The position numbers were made by a program, and so were the translations under genes. Under the pieces are notes generated by a model, which saw only the letters and a program-made list of their open reading frames with translations, did no database searches and was not told the DNA's origin. A DNA stretch of 64,000 nt from Chlorokybus atmophyticus (Eukaryota > Streptophyta > Chlorokybophyceae > Chlorokybales > Chlorokybaceae), in NCBI GenBank assembly GCA_009103225.1, contig RHPI01002615.1, positions 355,857-419,856 on the forward strand, in the 5' to 3' direction. Positions within the stretch are counted from its first letter, which is position 1, and each line of letters begins with the position of its first letter. Shown piece by piece: positions 36,977 to 48,138 of this stretch.

Positions 36977-39322
36977 CTGCAATCTGTTGCAAGCCGCTGT
37001 GATTAGTCAATGGCAATGCACCGTTTCAACGTGCTGTGTCTCAAGCATCCAGGCGAGTCCAGTGGCTGCAACAACAAAAAGACCGAAGGATGGCTTGCAT
37101 TGTTTGTTTATGGACGCACCTGCAGCTGTCGGATGCCCATAACAGCAGCCTCAACTGGCAGGTTTATGCTGGTCAACCTCACGCACTGACTGCAACACGT
37201 CGTTGATCAGGCATAACAGTTGCGTTGCACCAATGCCTACGTGGGAGCATGCATGCACCCAACGGTCATTGCAACGGCCAAGCATGACTTCCGTTGCTGA
37301 CTACATGCATGGGTATTGATGACAACTGTCTTGCTCCAACAATGCCGAAACGAATATGACGTTGGCAACAATTCAAACACAGAGAAGCTGTCTCCTTGTG
37401 TATGCTATGCAAAGGCACACGATGGCTATGTCTGCACAGGTCCACGATGGCATTGCACAACCCAAGAGAATGATTGGCTTGGAGAGACAGCGACTGGCCA
37501 ACACGCTTGTTACGACAGATGGTCATGACGCAACCTGCAATCATCGTCGTGCTGACAACAGCTATCCACACAGGTACACAACATACACAACGCACACTCA
37601 GCAAAGGCGCTCGTCACGAACCGATCAAGCACCCACCCACAGCGCAGATGGCAATGCGACCGCAGCTAGCTGTAGTCGTCGCCACTTTACTCTTTACGTA
37701 CTGCTATTACGCTGTGACGTACAGCGGCAGCCAGGTAGTGCATGCAGAGCAGCAACCTGCAGCAAGCACCAAGCTGGCAGCGAGCTGAGCCCTTGCTCCA
37801 GCTCAACCCTAACAAGCACCACCCACAACGCAAGCAATGCGGCGTTCAGTACGCAATGCCGACGAGCACAGCGATAGCAGCGGTGAGCGCGTTGCACTGC
37901 ACCCAGCCAAAGGGAAGCTAACAGCGAAAGGAAGAAGCGTTTTGGAAATTGGCTTCAGGCGTGATATCGGCCGCTACTGCAAATGGACACGATGTTGAGG
38001 TAGATTTCATGTGCAGCGACCTTGGCGCGCAGATTGAGCATGAGCGATCTTTCTCTCCCTACCTGCCACGTGAACGGGCTAGACCATTATGACCACTGCG
38101 AAGTTGCAAGTCGCTGTAAATTGTTCTGGCACTGCTGACTTTAGCATCTAGGGCTACCGGTAGACCTATGTTGCATTGTTACATTTGCTTTGTTTTGCTG
38201 ATGCGTTGATTAGATAACGGTGCAAATTGACTAACAATCTTAACAAGTACTTTAAGACTTGCGCTCTTAACACGTGATTATTGAGATGTTGACATTTGTA
38301 TTATTGCTAGCATACGTCTTTATTGTTTGCGTTATACCCTACGCATGGGAGGCCTCCAGCAATTGTAATTTGACACAGGCGCGATACATATGATTGAGTC
38401 TGCCAATTGCATATATGCATAATTAACCGGGTGGGGTAGTTGTAGTGGTGGAGTAGGAAGAGAAGTAAGCAATGTGAGCATAGTTAAGATCGGTGATCGT
38501 GTTACAGGTGTTACTGCCATGCATGTCATATATGTTATTGGTGGCGCTGGTTGGTGGCATGCTGCACATGAAGACCAAAAGCTAGGTTGGGGACATATAA
38601 GGTTCTAGACTGGTAACAAACGTGAAAGTTGGGTTTGAAAAGCGACGAGGTGAAAAGTTGAATAATGATATGCAAGTTACAATTCCAATGTTTAATACTA
38701 CCAATTTCATGTTAATTTGGCCCCCTTGCATGTTTTCCCTTGCATGTTTTCCCTTCATGTTTTCCCTTAAATATTGCATTAGAAGAATACATGCTGGGAA
38801 AGTTATCTGTCCATCAGCTGTTAGTCTTCATGTGTTTTAGCTGTGATGTGCCATGTATGCTGTGTGTGGCATGCGTTGCACGCAGCTAATACCCTCAGCA
38901 TTCTTTTGTGCACAACGCGTATAATATGCTATAACCGGGCATCACCTGTCACCAACACGCTTGAGTATGTAACTACTTGTGACAATGTAATGCGGTTACA
39001 CAAATGTGCGGTTATTAGGTGACACTTGCCAACGTGTCATGTATGTCATGCATGTGAGCATAGAATGAGGAATAAGTGCAGGCTTCTTCATAACAATCGA
39101 TGGATACCAAGGTCTGCTAAGGTCTGCAAAACATTATCTCCCTCGCAGCGAGCTTGCCTACGCAATCTAGACAACACACTTGCAACAACTTTCGCGGTCT
39201 CGGCTCCGTGCGTGACCAGCTACAACTGATGTTCACAGTGCATTGGGTGCACAGTTATTGTCCGTCTGTAGCCTCCGCCCACTCACATGCCGGTCGAGAT
39301 CGACTAGCATGTGTGTTGTTTC
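36977..39322. other. 2.3 kb with one weak candidate gene
   Basis: Should contain the missing first exon and promoter of the amidotransferase-like gene. A weak plus-strand candidate at 37648-38092 is listed separately. From 38100 to 39300 the sequence is AT-rich with short frames and nothing recognisable. Confidence 0.4.
37648..38092 (+). CDS. Candidate short membrane-anchored protein
   Basis: Exon 37648-37734 encodes MAMRPQLAVVVATLLFTYCY, a signal-anchor-like start. Splicing GT at 37735 to AG at 37924 (190-base intron) keeps phase with 37925-38092. That segment reads RKEEAFWKLASGVISAATAN and ends at a stop, making 84 aa. Without splicing, the frame stops at about 37788 after 46 residues. No family is known, and the call rests only on phase and composition. 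Confidence 0.3.
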
Positions 39323-39528
39323 TCACAATGTGGAAAATCTGTGCACTGCCAGTAAGTACTTGCAGTCTATAACAACCCACCCACCCACCCCCACCCCACC
39401 CACAACACACACNNNNNNNNNNNNNNNNNNNNNNNNNNNNNNNNNNNNNNNNNNNNNNNNNNNNNNNNNNNNNNNNNNNNNNNNNNNNNNNNNNNNNNNN
39501 NNNNNNNNNNNNNNNNNNNNNNNNNCAC

Positions 39529-39589
<61 letters not shown>

Positions 39590-41910
39590 GCGCGCACGCA
39601 CACGCACACGCACACGCATACGCGCACGCGTGCACGCACTACCATTGTGCAGCCACGTACAACATGCGCAGTACCCAGACACACACAAAACCGAGCTCCA
39701 CAAGGTGTACCTGTACAACATGTCATGCTGATACGTCTCCCCTGGTCGCACAAGCACTGATGGAAACGACGGCTGATTCACCTGCGGGAGTACGAACTGC
39801 TTGACGTATGCACTCAGTGCACCAACTTGCAGTGCCTCAACCTTGCGATGCACGTACCGCGTCTGGATACCCCTGCAAGATCAGCAAGCACCACTCAACA
39901 AATGAAGTGGCACGGGGTGCTAAATTATGCTTGTTTGGTGAAATATCGCAGCAAGAAGTCACCACACACAAGCACCTGGGTCTCCAGGCAAAGCGCAGCA
40001 TTTTCAGAGTAGCGTGCACCACCCTTCCCTGCCCAGGCTCTCAATCAAGCACCGCAGACACAGTTACAGGAGAGCGTAACTTAGTCCACAAAACACAGAT
40101 TCCATATGACACAGAAACCTGCTGACAACTTACCTTTAGCAGAGCCATCAAGAAAGTTGCCTGCCAGATTGAAAGATCAGCCACAAAAGATGTAATGCAC
40201 AGACACAGGTCAGAAGTGTGTTGTTATTGTTGTTGCCACTTGATTGCTGACCTGTATAGAACTGCATGCCAGGTGCAGTGGTGTGTAGCTCCATGACGCG
40301 CCCGGAGATGCTTTCGCTGACAGTTGCAACATGTCGCATCGAACCGGCCTCTCCATCAAGTGCATAGTTGTGGTCATACCCGTCATGGAGCTTGGCTAAT
40401 GTGTTCCCTATGATGTGCTTCGTGCGAAAGTCAAACAGCGTTCCTTCAACCTGCAGACTGCCACAGTGAGAACGGCAGACGGAATGTAAATCCAACTGTG
40501 CTTACACCTGTGATACCCTCTGGCCTTGAGGCCATTGTGTGCACCACTTACATTTGCAACATGCCCGAGGGGTATCAGCGTGCCATCAACAGGAGTATAC
40601 CCAGAAGCCTTGATTTCGAGTTCATGCTTTAGAATGTCTCCAGCATCATGCCCTGCAAGGTTGAAATACCTGCCAACACGACCCTAGCATAAAAAGTTGC
40701 ACATGAAGTGAGGCTTCCTGTTAATCTCAAGCGAGCAGCTTACGAATGCTGCGCAAGGTTGATAGGTGTTGCCTTGTCTGTAGTTGCTCGCATGTGGACT
40801 GCAAGCTCTTGGCCCTCTTGCAGAATGTACTCCACAGTGGTCTCAACTGTTCCAGGATAACCTGTATGCGCAGCACTTGTGTTAAGTGTTAAAGCATTGA
40901 TATGTACACAACTCTTCCCACAGTCAGCTGCTAGAAAACACCACCTTCCTCCCCGTCTTTGCTGGTGTACTTCAACCGCACCCCCACACCTTGTTCAGCC
41001 TTGAAAGGTTCAGCTTGCCACACACGCTTGTCAAACCCCGCCTTCCCACCTGCATTGTTTTCCATTACAATGTGTACATGCAAGTGTCATAGCATTGCAG
41101 AGAGAGAAGGCATGCAGCTGTGCCAGAATGAAGGGAAGCTGCGTACCGTGCAAGGAGTTGGGACCGTTGTTGATATGCAGTATATACTCCACGCCGCCCA
41201 ATGTAAACTTCCCCTTGGCAATCCTATTGGCCACGCGGCCGACAATAGCACCAAAGTATGGCACACTGCCATCCTGACCCGTTGACGATGAATGCAGTTA
41301 GCTGCTATTGCTGATAATGTTATGCAAACAGTCAGCTCACAACGTACTGTGTAAGGCGTCAGCTCGTCCAACCCAAGAACAATGTCTGCAGTGTTGCCTG
41401 TTGCAGACAGCCAGTGAGTAGATTTGTTGGAAGCAGCGTGTAACTTTGCAAACTGGACTGCGACCACTGGAATTTGCATGCCTCATCATGGTAATGGCAA
41501 CGGATGGACAACACTGATGGGGAGCGAACAGTGTGAATATTTACTGAACGACTAGCATGACAACCAACAGAAGCCAGGCTGCTGTGCTCACCGTTCCTGT
41601 CAGGCACTTTCAGCGTTCTTATAACGCATCCCCAGTTGGTGGCTTCCATCTCCAAGCCACCATGGCGCAGCCTAAAGAGCTGCACGTCTGACCGGCCAAA
41701 CTCCCGCACCTGGACGCCGTCCACGCCCGTCTCCTCCCAATCCAAGCTCTCCATACTTGGCAAGCTCCAGTAGCTACCACTCAACAACCTTTTTAACAAG
41801 TAGCTGCTGTCGACCACCACGATCACCCCGCCGGCTACAAGCAGGACAAGCATACAGCAGCCGCGAAGCATGCTGGCTTTACACGGATTCACCATTGCTA
41901 TGCATTGCAC
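39323..41910 (-). CDS. GALM: Aldose 1-epimerase (galactose mutarotase), 12 exons with N-terminal membrane segment
   Basis: Interconverts alpha and beta anomers of galactose and glucose. Twelve exons join in phase: 41592-41910, 41348-41397, 41147-41273, 40945-41049, 40744-40861, 40552-40669, 40252-40450, 40134-40160, 39976-40028, 39858-39872, 39711-39781 and 39323-39338. They total 405 aa from ATG 41910; ATG 41895 is an equally possible start. Signatures: [120 protein letters not shown] and the end LYRFSTL. The catalytic His (NLAQHSYFNL) and Glu (CLETQ) are present. A hydrophobic stretch near the N-terminus ([20 protein letters not shown]) suggests a signal anchor, unusual for the cytosolic enzyme. 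Exon 10 is only 15 nt and exon 12 only 16 nt. Confidence 0.95.
39413..39525. other. Assembly gap (113 N)
   Basis: A run of N flanked by CCCACC repeats on one side and a long (CA)n(CG)n tract (about 39530-39600) on the other. It falls within the last intron of the aldose epimerase gene, so no coding sequence need be missing. Confidence 0.99.
39526..39637. repeat. (CA)n followed by (CG)n and (CA/CG)n tract
   Basis: Alternating purine-pyrimidine sequence: CA repeats pass directly into CG repeats and then mixed ACGC units. This is the sort of DNA that can adopt the Z form and that breaks assemblies, which fits the adjacent gap. Confidence 0.9.
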
Positions 41911-42575
41911 TTGCTGCTGTTGGTTTCAAGCATGTAGCCGTTGGCATGGTGGCGGGTGAGGGGGAGGGGGAGAGCGGCGGCGGTGGACCTGGTGGTGGTG
42001 GAGTTGGGTCATGGCAGCTTGGCAGCTGCTCAATTGAGGCTGAATGTCAACGCACCTGTCGTGTACACGTGAGGACTCTCTGAGGAGACGGGGGCGTTGG
42101 GTAGCAGCTCAGCAGCTTGGAGCAACAAGAGGCAAGAAGAGTGACAGCCATTGCGCACAATCCCCCCGGACACCAATTGGTACACGTTGAAATGTCGTGT
42201 CTGTCTTTGAGCCCTTGACAGCCAATCAACATTAGGTTTGCTAGTGTTACCGTGTGTGCGCGTGAGTCCAAGCGTACCTCATTACTGCTTGCTGCACGTC
42301 TCCTCCCCCGCCAGCCAATGCACCCGTTGCAAGTCAATTGCTGGAATGCTGCTCACATAATCTTGGGATGACTGTCAACGCTAGCTCATCTCCTTGCTTC
42401 CCTTCTCTTTGAGTTTCTTGCGTGGTGTGCAAGCATGCAGCTGTGGCCCATGAGACCAGCATACAACAGATATAGTCTTTCTGTCAACTGTTTTGAGAGT
42501 TACTTGCAAAACAGGCGGGATTTGTGCACAGCAGCGTGGTGACCTCGCTTCTGTGTGTCTGCTGACTACACGCGG
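41911..42575. promoter_or_regulatory. Divergent intergenic region of the epimerase and NHL-BTB genes
   Basis: About 665 bp separate the two start codons, which point away from each other, so both promoters should lie here. A GT/GGC-rich stretch is at 41940-42005. No specific element could be recognised. Confidence 0.4.
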
Positions 42576-44526
42576 ATGCATAGCGATGGGCTGGTCACTT
42601 TCGTGGCGTGCTCGCTCGGAAACACGCGCTGCAAAAACAGCGACAACAATGGGAACCTGTACTACGAGTGGCCATCTGCTACAGCCATTGATAAGAGAGG
42701 CGACATTGTGGTTGCGCGCGGTGGCGCAGTCAGCGTGTTTCATCACTCCACTGGTCAATGGGCAAGCCTACCTGGCAAGTATGAGGTCTGCGGCTTCACC
42801 TCCCTCGCCATGGGGCACAACTCGTTGTACATCGCATGCCGTGCACACGTCATGCACGAGTTCACCAGCGGCCAACAGGTACACTGATCAGTATCACTCG
42901 TGTGCATATTAAGTATGCTTGCATGCATGCTTGGTATGGTGCGCACAAACGGGTTTTCTACCTTATGTCTATGTACAAAACTCACATGCGGCTAATGGAC
43001 ACGTGCGTACCACTCCTGCACGCGTGCATGTGTGCTTGCATTAGTGTGCACAGGCAATCAGTAGGTAAGTAGTCGTTCTTGAGTCTGAAACAGCAGCTTT
43101 GCAGATGAAGATCTTGCAGTCATTCGACTTAGAAGTGCTGAACGGAAGCAGACGCAGCGTGTGCTTTGCTGGACCAGACCGTCTCCTGCTGGCCAACGTG
43201 CACAACGGATGCATTGAAGAGCTGTCGCGCTCGACAGAAGGTGGTGACGACCCACATGGCGCTCCACGCTGGCGTCAACGGGTGCTTGTACCCGCAGGGC
43301 TCGTTAGTTTGGCGGGTGGACGCAGCAAGCCGCGGAGCGTTGTCAAGACCAACACCGAAGACCTGTTTGTGGTTTTGGGCCAGGAGGACTGGGGCACATC
43401 ACAATGCTCTGTGGTGAAGTTGAGTCCCGTTGAATCAAAAGGCATGGAGAGTGTAGTACAGTACGAACAGAAAGTCTTGAAGCTGCCGGAGTGCAAAGGC
43501 AATGAAGGACTTGAGCTCGTAGCAGCGCTCGATGGCTCAGTCCTCATCTCTGATTGGAAGAATGGTCGCATAAGCCGCCTGCTCCCAGACGGCACAGTGA
43601 AGCTGTTCTTGGAACGGCGCAAACGCAATTGGCAGGGGGAGCTTCTCGCTAACTTCTGGCCGGGTGTCATGGCCATTGACGAAGCCAACCGATACCTTTA
43701 CTGGGTATGACACGCATACGCGTTGGCACACACGTGCGTGCATACACATGCACAGACATACCCACCCACCCCCGCCCCCGCCCTCCCCTCAAAAGAACAA
43801 ATACACTCGCTTGCACACAATGTGCACATGCACGCAGGCAGAGCGCCATTACTGGTGCACTGGTGTGTTTGCTATGTTGTTTACAAAATGTTCGTTTCAT
43901 ATCAGGCGGACAGGTGTTGTATAAAGCGAGTGGCGTGGCGTTCGGGACACGCGGACATGCCAGCTATGACACCGCTAGCATCCGACATGCTCGCTCTGTT
44001 GAACAGCAAGGACCTGCCGGAAGGAAAGGTGACATTCGTGGTCGGTGGCAAAGAGTACTTCGCATTAAAGCCAATACTTGCGCAGCGCTCGCAGTACTTC
44101 CGTAACATGTTCAAAGAGGAGTGGGCGAAAGACCACGTTATTGTGGACGACGTGTCGCCTTCAGCATTCAAGGCCGTGCTCGAGTTTCTGCATTCGGACG
44201 TGTTGCCTCTGCGCTTGGACGCAATCGAGACGGCTGAGGTCTTGCGTTATGCGGACTTCATCACTCACACGCAGCTGATTCAAGCCAGCACCGACAAGCT
44301 CGTGCAACTTACGTGTCACGACAATGTTGTGGACATATGCAAATACGCCGCTCGCCACTGCCTGACTCCTCTCAGGAAGCAATGCGTCAACTACGTGCTG
44401 CGGCACTTTGCTGAGCTGCGCGACAAAGGCCTCTCCCAGCTAGATGCGGAAAGCTTGGCGGAACTGCTGCCAAGGCTGGAAGTGCAACCAGGCCAATGTG
44501 ATGTACAGGTAGTGTGTCTTTCTTAA
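42576..44526 (+). CDS. NHL-repeat/BTB fusion protein, 3 exons
   Basis: Exons about 42576-42881, 43105-43707 and 43906-44526 join in phase, giving about 509 aa. The N-terminal half contains beta-propeller-like repeats (WPSATAIDKRGDIVVARGGA, GLELVAALDGSVLISDWKNG). The NHL signature MAIDEANRYLYWADRCCIKR is split by the second intron, which confirms that join. The C-terminal third is a BTB/POZ domain: VTFVVGGKEYFALKPILAQR, SQYFRNMFKEEW, AFKAVLEFLHSD, followed by a BACK-like helical stretch (LVQLTCHDNVVDICKYAARH). BTB domains usually dimerise or bind cullin-3, so a substrate adaptor for ubiquitin ligase is plausible but inferred. The start is the ATG at 42576; a more upstream start in this frame is blocked by a stop unless an extra exon exists. 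Confidence 0.85.
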
Positions 44527-45508
44527 AAGTTCAAGGTGAGGTGATGTTCCGTTTGTAACTTATTGTAACTTATTCATTAGAGGTTTTGTATGTTCGCTTT
44601 GGCTGTAAAGTCTTGGGAAGTTTTGATACAGTGATGTGTACGTAATGCACATGTCAGTTGTATGCAGCAATGTGTAGAGTAAACAGTGTGGAAGGAAACC
44701 GCTTGGCACAGCAGATACCGCTTCTAACTTGATGACAGATCGCGTACCAAAAAAAGGTTCAGCATCCTGCCTTTGGTTACGTTTCGTACAAATGTGTTTT
44801 AACTGCAACAACCATAACATAACATGTAAGAAACACGCTTGACATGCTGCTTGGCAGCTTTGCGTGCCTGTTGGTTCCAACCATCCTCCATCATTGTTGA
44901 CATACAAGCGAATGTTGATTAGACCCAACGCTGTCAGTAATTTAGCACAACTTCAGTAATGTTGTTGTTTCTCACCTGCTAGGACTGATGGTGGACTGAC
45001 AAGCTGTTGTCACAACTGCTGGGCCTGGAAGAACTGTGGCACATCCATACCCTGATGTTGCAGCAGCAGTAACTTGTCATGCAGCCAACAACATAGGCCA
45101 ATGAGAAGGTTGTACCAAATAGAGTTGTATTCGTGTCTCCCTACCTCATGCACAACATGTTCGCTGACCGTATGCAGTACAACTGCATCCATTTTTGTCT
45201 GCAGCATGTCACCTGCCACCCAGCTCATTGTTATGGTGCATCAAGAAGCTGACACATACTTGTACTTTCATGGTATGAGAGGCCTACAGGCCTACAGACA
45301 AACATGACAAAAGCGCTGCTGGTGGTATGCACATCTCAGCTGCTGTTGAAGTTGACAACATTTGCAGAAGTGACATACCACATCGCAGCTGCACTGCACG
45401 CGATTTACAACGGCAAGTCAACTGTCTTTGTGTTGGTTTGTCACGCGTTGATGATGGTCATACGCAATGGTCCTACGCAAAGCAACAGGCAGAGCACACA
45501 GCACACCT
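44527..45508. other. Intergenic region between convergent genes
   Basis: Holds the 3' ends of the NHL-BTB and fibrillin genes. A minus frame at 45010-45228 is open for 72 codons, but it matches no family and lies beyond the fibrillin stop, so it is not called. Confidence 0.45.
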
Positions 45509-47917
45509 TTACGCTATTCTCTCATGAACGAACAAGCCGCCCCCGTTCTTGCCGCTGCTGCGACTGAGGCGGATCTGGTCATCTATGTACAGCTGTTCAA
45601 CAAAGTTCTGGTCGCTTCCAGGCAGACCGACCGGCAGCTTCAGCTTATCACCGAACTCCAGTGCTATTTTGAAAGGAGGCCCGATCTGGCATCTGTATAA
45701 AGCGTATATCAATACAGGTCAACACAGAGAATTTATGTCTTGCAGCCTATCGTTTGCATGTTGTGTGCGTTCTTACGTGTCATCGGAGATGATATCACAT
45801 CCTGCACCCAATCGCAGCCGCACGTTGCTGCCGAATTCTGCAATGTTTTCCACACGCCCGTCACCTGCTTCTGGCCCAAGCACCTACAATGACAGGCAGA
45901 TTTCACGTACTGTACACACATGCTTGTCTAGCAATGAACCATTGTAACTGGACAAGATGTTCCCTACCTGTCTGCTAGACACCTTGAAAGGCAGCCTGCT
46001 GCGAAGAGTGTTGAAGTCGCTTGATTCTGAACTGTACAACAGTCTCCAGTTGCCCTAAAATGAAGTCAAGGAGAGAGCATGTCACACAACAGAGGAGCGC
46101 ACTGGGTTAGACTCACACAACAGTTTTTTACGGGCTGTGCGCAACATCATGCAGGTGGCCCTCCATGTTATGAAAAACCTTGCTCTGTGGACCGTCACTG
46201 GACCCGCATATACGCACGCGCATAGTATATACATACTTGATGTTGCGTCAACCATGATTTGCAAGACGCACATTGAAAATAGCACGTGACAACAGACTGT
46301 GCTGTGTAACATCATGTCCAGCATACTGCAGAGTACATGACACGCGAAAGACGCAGTATACTGTAGAGTGCACTGTTTAACTCTCGTTTTGCTTACCAGC
46401 AGTTGTTTTGAGCGCGCGGGCTTCTTGGTTGGGTTCAAAGTGATCAGTTCTTGGGCAACCGTCTCCACCTCGTCTTGAGGAGGCTTGCTATTGTCTTGAA
46501 TCAGGTCCAGCAGTTGTTGCCTCACCTGCATTGATAGCTCCCTTAGCATCTGTAACCGTGCAAATGGGTAACAACAAGTGCATCTCGCCCGTACTTGCAC
46601 AATTTACGAACTCATTGTGCAAGTTTTAGTCTACATGTATTGGGGCATATGTAGTACATGTTGTAGTCGCATGTGGCCACCATTTGCGGCGCTTCTTGCA
46701 TGCTATGATGAGGCAACTTACCTGGATGTTGTACAACGCAATTGAAAATGCTTTGACAACTGCAACTGCAACATGGCTGTCGTTGAACAGGCAGCCAGTT
46801 TGTGGTCGTGCATGCATGCATGCATGCATGCATGCATGTGCCTCTAGCACGCTATGCTGAGGATAACGTGCGTCCATAGTATAATAACGATGATAACATT
46901 GACGAATTGGCGTTATGGTAGTGTAGTAACCGCCACTGCAACCATACCATGGCTATTGTTCAATGGTTGTTTGGCCGTGTCATCACCGCCCGCGCAAGGC
47001 CATGCAACCACTAACCTCCAGTCGGCTGCGTCCACCAGGCGCTGCGCTGTTGTTGTTCCGCCTGCCCAGCAGCGTGCGTGCAGCTGTGAGCGTGCCAGCC
47101 GCAGCAACGGCCACCGCAATCCAATTCGTTGTCCAGTCTGCAGAAGGCAAGTGTGAGTGTCGAAGCCATGAAGCAGTGGGGAGGCACATTCACTAGACGA
47201 GAAGTATCATACCACTTGTACCACAGGTGCTTGAGGGTCACCGAGTCAGACACATATGGGGTTAAGATTGCTTACAGCTTGCAGTGCATGCTCTCACTGA
47301 CGTACCCATGCATGCAGCTATGCATGCACACATTCATGGGTGCATATTTACAAGAACACATGCAAGCACATGCACATCTGCACCAAATAGCCCCCGCAAA
47401 CGTGCATGCATGGATCTCTCCTGATTGCACGTGAGCAGCATGCTGCACGTGCATGCATGCAACCATGCAGGCAGGCACGTATGCATTGCTCTAGCCAGAA
47501 CAGCGACAAACACATGCTATTCTCAAGCAGCAGCGAAGCATGTCAGCTACTACAGAGGCTTAACTGACAAGTCTGACCTTGCCTGGTCGTCCCTGCAACC
47601 ACTTCTGAGACGGCGGGGGCGGCAGCAACCTCCTCAGCCAAGGCAGCAGCGCTCTGCAAAGCAACCGCAGCTAACCCCGACGCAGCTGCAGCGGCAAACT
47701 CCACAGCACGCTGCTTGCGCCTGCTGGTGGAGCTGCCAGCTGGCACGCTACAGCTGGCCGTCTCAGCCTGCTGCTCACCCGCACAGCGACAGCAGCCTGC
47801 CGCCCTCACACGATGTGGGGCAGGCACGGACAGCCGCCTTTTGCTCCTTCTGCCAGACGCAGCTAACGACAACGACGACAACGACACCGCCACCGACATC
47901 ATCGCCCTTCTCGGCAA
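45509..47917 (-). CDS. Plastid-lipid-associated protein (PAP/fibrillin) with a lumen-type signal and membrane helix
   Basis: Fibrillins bind lipids in thylakoids and plastoglobules. Exons 47578-47917, 47016-47137, 46397-46549, 45968-46054, 45777-45883 and 45509-45692 join in phase, 330 aa. The PAP domain is clear: ELITLNPTKKPARSKQLLGN, WRLLYSSESSDFNTLRSRLP, LGPEAGDGRVENIAEF and, at the end, FVEQLYIDDQIRLSRSSGKN followed by GGGLFV. The N-terminus has a Ser/Arg-rich plastid transit peptide (MMSVAVSLSSLSLAASGRRS). Next come SRRKQR and a hydrophobic run ending SAAALA, as in signals that cross the thylakoid membrane, and then a membrane helix (WIAVAVAAAGTLTAARTLLG) in exon 2. That second part is unusual for fibrillins and suggests a thylakoid membrane-anchored member. 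Its start codon faces that of the zinc-finger gene 221 bp away. Confidence 0.9.
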
Positions 47918-48138
47918 GCACTAGTTGCAAGCACCAACAACCTGCTGGCCACGCAGCTGCGTAGCCAAGTAGTAGTCAGCCAAAGCGCTTGAGCTCAACA
48001 CACAGCTGCTAAGCTTGACACAGACACATACACCTGTAGCTTACACCAAGCGCTAAAAGTCAAAGCAAGAACACACGTCAGAGCATCTACACGGATGCTA
48101 GGTGATACTTAACTTGACAGCAATCAAGTTGATAGAAA
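47918..48138. promoter_or_regulatory. Short divergent intergenic region between two plastid-protein genes
   Basis: Only 221 bp separate the start codons of fibrillin (minus) and the DnaJ-type zinc-finger protein (plus). Both promoters must overlap here if these starts are right. No TATA box or named element was recognised. Confidence 0.45.

Noticed and set aside
39255-39853. Open frames running through the N gap
   Set aside because: They are made of N and CA/CG repeats (His-Thr, Ala-Arg) and lie in an intron of aldose epimerase.
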